A DNA stretch of 64,000 nt from JAISGQ01 sp045604965. Lineage in GTDB: Bacteria; Bacillota; Clostridia; Oscillospirales; Acutalibacteraceae. A model generated the notes under the pieces. It did no database searches and had not been told where the DNA came from. It saw only the letters and a list, made by a program, of their open reading frames with translations. Of this stretch, positions 61,395 to 64,000 are shown piece after piece (within the stretch, counting starts at the first letter, position 1; the number at the start of each line of letters is the position of its first letter). The stretch spans positions 62,001-126,000 of the forward strand of contig JAZUPB010000024.1 of assembly GCA_045604965.1 (NCBI GenBank). The letters run 5' to 3'. A program made the translations under genes and the position numbers.

Positions 61395-64000
61395 TTATTC
61401 CTCTGTATCGTCAATGTCGAAAGGCAAACCGCTTTCCTCAAAACTGCCGTCTATTGCAATTGGACTTGATGAAGACATATTCATTTCAAGCCACTGTGTT
61501 TTGGTCATAAGAACTTTTCTCGGCTTTGAACCTTCATAAGGTCCAACTATTCCTCTCTCCTCAAGCTGATCTATCAGCTTACCTGCGCGTGCATAACCGA
61601 CTCCGAGCTTTCTCTGGAGCAAAGAAACAGATGCCTGTCCTGCCTGAATAACCGCTTCAATAGCTTTGGACATTGTCGGATCTTCATCAAGGAAACCGCC
61701 TCCGTCCTTGCCTGATACATCGTTTTTGCCTTTTTCATTTTCTGCAGCTTTGCGCTCAATTTCCTCAGTGATACTTTCATCATATTCCGCATCACCGTTT
61801 CTCTTAAGGAATCCAATAACATCTCCTACCTCTTCGTCACTTACGAAACAGCCCTGTACACGCTTCGGAGTACTTGCACCCATAGGATTATAAAGCATAT
61901 CACCATATCCTATAAGTGTTTCCGCACCGCCTGCACCAAGAATTGTTGTTGAGTCTATTCTTGATGAAACAGTAAGAGCTATACGGCTCGGAATGTTATT
62001 TTTAATTGTACCGGTGATAACATCAACGGAAGGACGCTGTGTTGCAAGAATAATATGCATACCTGCTGCACGCGCCATTGCAGCCAGACGGGCAATCGAG
62101 TCTTCCACTTCTTTGGGGGTGGTCTGCATAAGATCCGCCATTTCATCGATAACAATTATTATCTTGGACATCTTTTCAAATTCGCCTGTTTTTTCCGCAA
62201 GATCGTTATATGAATTAATGCTTCTGACATTTTTTCCCTGAAGCATTTCATAACGTTTTTCCATCTCTACAACAGCCCACTGGAGCACGCCTGCTGCCTT
62301 TTTGGGATTGCTGACGACAGGAACAAGCAAGTGCGGTATTCCGTTATAAATTTCAAATTCAACTTTCTTAGGATCAACAAGCACCATTTTAAGCTCGTCC
62401 GGTGTATATTTGTACATCAAGCTGATAAGCATTGAGTTTACACATACCGATTTACCTGAACCTGTAGATCCTGCAATAAGCAGGTGAGGCATTTTCGCCA
62501 GATCACAGGTTATAATATTTCCTTCGATATCTTTTCCGAGCACACAGGCAAGCGAACCTTTTGCATCTCTGAATACATCTGAATCGATCAATTCTCGAAT
62601 AGAAACCGTATTGCGTTTTGTGTTAGGTATCTCTATTCCTACTGCAGCTTTCCCCGGTATAGGAGCCTCAATACGAACAGATTTTGCCGCAAGACGAAGC
62701 TTGATATCATTTGCAAGTGTTGTTATCTTGCTTATTTTCACACCGGGAGCCGGAACGATCTCAAATCTTGTAACTGTGGGACCTCTGCTTATATCTGAAA
62801 CAGAAGCTTTTACTCCGTATTCATCCAAGGTTGCTATCAGACGCTTTGCATTCTCACGAAGCTCATCGGTCATATCTACGCTTTCGTTTTTAGCTTCCTT
62901 AAGAAGATCGATTGGCGGAAATACATATGCTTCTTTCTCAGCTTCTTTTTCTTTCTCCTGCACAATCTCCTCTTCAATTACCTTTGCCTGCTGTGCATCA
63001 TCTTCTTTTTTTATTAAATTATCAGATTTATTATGATCCGGAGCTCCGACCTTTTTTATTATCTCATCAAGATCACTGTTTACAGGTTCCTTTTCCTCGG
63101 TAACAATATTTTCACTAACGATTTTTTTCTTTTCCTGTTTTATCGTTCTTCTGGGCTTTGTATCAAGTATGTCGGGCGATGAGCCAAAAGACTTAACAGT
63201 TTCTTTTTTTGATTTTTTATTTTCTGTCACTGACTCATCTTCACCATTGTATGCCGAATAAAGGATTCTGAATTTTTCGTTAAGTTCTTCATCAAACTCT
63301 TCGTCACCAACGTATTCAGATGTTTTTCTTCCATTTGAACGAGATGGTCTTTTTCTATCTGTATTTACAGCCTCTGTTTCTTCATCAACAAGCATATTGA
63401 CGCTGTTTTCTTCTTCGATAAGTCTGTAGCGTCCTCTTCTTCTTGATTCGGCGTTTGTATCGCTGCGTTCACGTAATGATTCTTCACGATAAGCTTTTTC
63501 TTCCTGTACTCTTGATTTATGATCATCAAGTTTTACTTTTGCTTTATCAAAAGGCTGAATAAGAAAAGCAACAAGCTGTGCGACAGATGTCTTTGTAGAT
63601 ATCATAATAAATGCAAAAACAGAAAGCACCCATATTACTATTGAGCCTACTTTTCCGATATATTTAAGTGCCATACCTCCGGTTATAGCACCAAATACAC
63701 CTGCGCCCTTGTATTCTTTACCAGCTTCTTTGCAATTATCAATTATTTCCTTTGCAGTGTATAACTCTGCATTTTTCACCGAAAAAACAGTTAAACCAAC
63801 CGAAATAATCAATAGCACAGCGAAAAGCCAGGCAGCTCTTATTGCAATATATTTTGTAGGTTTTTCCTGTGCAAGAAACACTGTCAAAACAAGCAATGAA
63901 ATAACCCAAAGCACCGTTGGCAATCCAAAAATACCGTATATTGTTGTATGTACCGAAAGCCAGATACCCGATCCTTTTATAACTGCTACAAAGAAAAACA
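61395..64000 (-). CDS. ftsK: DNA translocase FtsK/SpoIIIE (3' part)
   Basis: The frame is open to the window edge, so the N-terminus lies beyond base 64000. Visible are the last membrane helices (WLSVHTTIYGIFG, TVLWVISLLVLTVFLA), a Lys/Glu-rich linker (about 130-320), the motor domain with Walker A AGSTGSGKSVC and VIDEMADLM, and a C-terminal gamma winged helix (VSLLQRKLGVGYARAGKLI). It pumps DNA during division or into the forespore. The last residues IDDTEE end 1 base before YgiQ. Confidence 0.96.
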   Translation of the reverse strand, partial: FFFVAVIKGSGIWLSVHTTIYGIFGLPTVLWVISLLVLTVFLAQEKPTKYIAIRAAWLFAVLLIISVGLTVFSVKNAELYTAKEIIDNCKEAGKEYKGAGVFGAITGGMALKYIGKVGSIVIWVLSVFAFIMISTKTSVAQLVAFLIQPFDKAKVKLDDHKSRVQEEKAYREESLRERSDTNAESRRRGRYRLIEEENSVNMLVDEETEAVNTDRKRPSRSNGRKTSEYVGDEEFDEELNEKFRILYSAYNGEDESVTENKKSKKETVKSFGSSPDILDTKPRRTIKQEKKKIVSENIVTEEKEPVNSDLDEIIKKVGAPDHNKSDNLIKKEDDAQQAKVIEEEIVQEKEKEAEKEAYVFPPIDLLKEAKNESVDMTDELRENAKRLIATLDEYGVKASVSDISRGPTVTRFEIVPAPGVKISKITTLANDIKLRLAAKSVRIEAPIPGKAAVGIEIPNTKRNTVSIRELIDSDVFRDAKGSLACVLGKDIEGNIITCDLAKMPHLLIAGSTGSGKSVCVNSMLISLMYKYTPDELKMVLVDPKKVEFEIYNGIPHLLVPVVSNPKKAAGVLQWAVVEMEKRYEMLQGKNVRSINSYNDLAEKTGEFEKMSKIIIVIDEMADLMQTTPKEVEDSIARLAAMARAAGMHIILATQRPSVDVITGTIKNNIPSRIALTVSSRIDSTTILGAGGAETLIGYGDMLYNPMGASTPKRVQGCFVSDEEVGDVIGFLKRNGDAEYDESITEEIERKAAENEKGKNDVSGKDGGGFLDEDPTMSKAIEAVIQAGQASVSLLQRKLGVGYARAGKLIDQLEERGIVGPYEGSKPRKVLMTKTQWLEMNMSSSSPIAIDGSFEESGLPFDIDDTEE

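Overview
This window is a stretch of core chromosome from a low-to-medium GC, endospore-associated Firmicute, most likely a Clostridia member of the Ruminococcus/Oscillospirales type. That call rests on gene orders seen in that group (ispA-dxs-tlyA-nadK-argR-recN; tig-clpP-clpX; hprK-glk-murB-rapZ-whiA-dnaE-pfkA), on a gerA-type germination operon, cwlD and a YlmC/YmxH-family protein, on a T-box leader, and on SD-led genes with frequent TTG and GTG starts. I see no tRNA or rRNA genes, insertion sequences, prophage genes or CRISPR arrays. Coding density is high.

Layout. 1-8348 (+): isoprenoid genes (ispA fragment, dxs), tlyA, nadK, argR, recN, then a cell-wall amidase (cwlD-like) behind a hairpin that hides its ribosome binding site, then radA. 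8311-8508 (-) is a small Cys-rich protein convergent with radA. 8591-10396 (+): a DUF6873-like protein and a XerC/D-type recombinase with a consensus promoter and a perfect operator-like palindrome. 10451-13557 (-): YlmC/YmxH, a phosphopantetheinyl transferase, xylulokinase and a flavin reductase. 13655-17611 (-): trpS, an aminotransferase, alr and a repeat-rich membrane protein. 17684-22322 (-): an orphan solute-binding lipoprotein and clpX-clpP-tig. 22388-25601: divergent TtcA-like and LtaS-like genes. 25625-33110 (-): alaS-hinT-apt-comEC-holA-rnmV, closely packed behind an alanine T-box with a GCC specifier. 33475-38108 (-): a Cys-rich conserved protein with a possible sporulation promoter, then a three-gene SPFH / zinc-ribbon / TPM operon resembling B. 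subtilis ydjI-ydjG-ydjH. 38260-43304 (-): purE-purM-purN-purH-purD. 43485-52893 (-): hprK-glk-murB-rapZ-whiA-dnaE-pfkA, joining carbon control, wall precursor synthesis and replication. 53060-56845 (+): a gerA-type germinant receptor operon. 56944-58277 (+): nrdR and an alpha/beta hydrolase. 58312-64000 (-): DUF3006 protein, ComEC-like metallo-beta-lactamase protein, YgiQ radical SAM protein and the 3' part of ftsK/spoIIIE.

No wholly new multi-gene defence or mobile system is visible. The observations most worth a second look are the pspA-less SPFH/zinc-ribbon/TPM operon; a ComEC whose C-terminal hydrolase domain has lost its metal ligands while a separate intact ComEC-type hydrolase is paired with DUF3006; two ribosome binding sites inside hairpins; the palindrome at the xer promoter; a Cys/His tail on trigger factor; and a possible second start in pfkA. 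All functional statements are inferred from recognised motifs and gene order; no database search was run.
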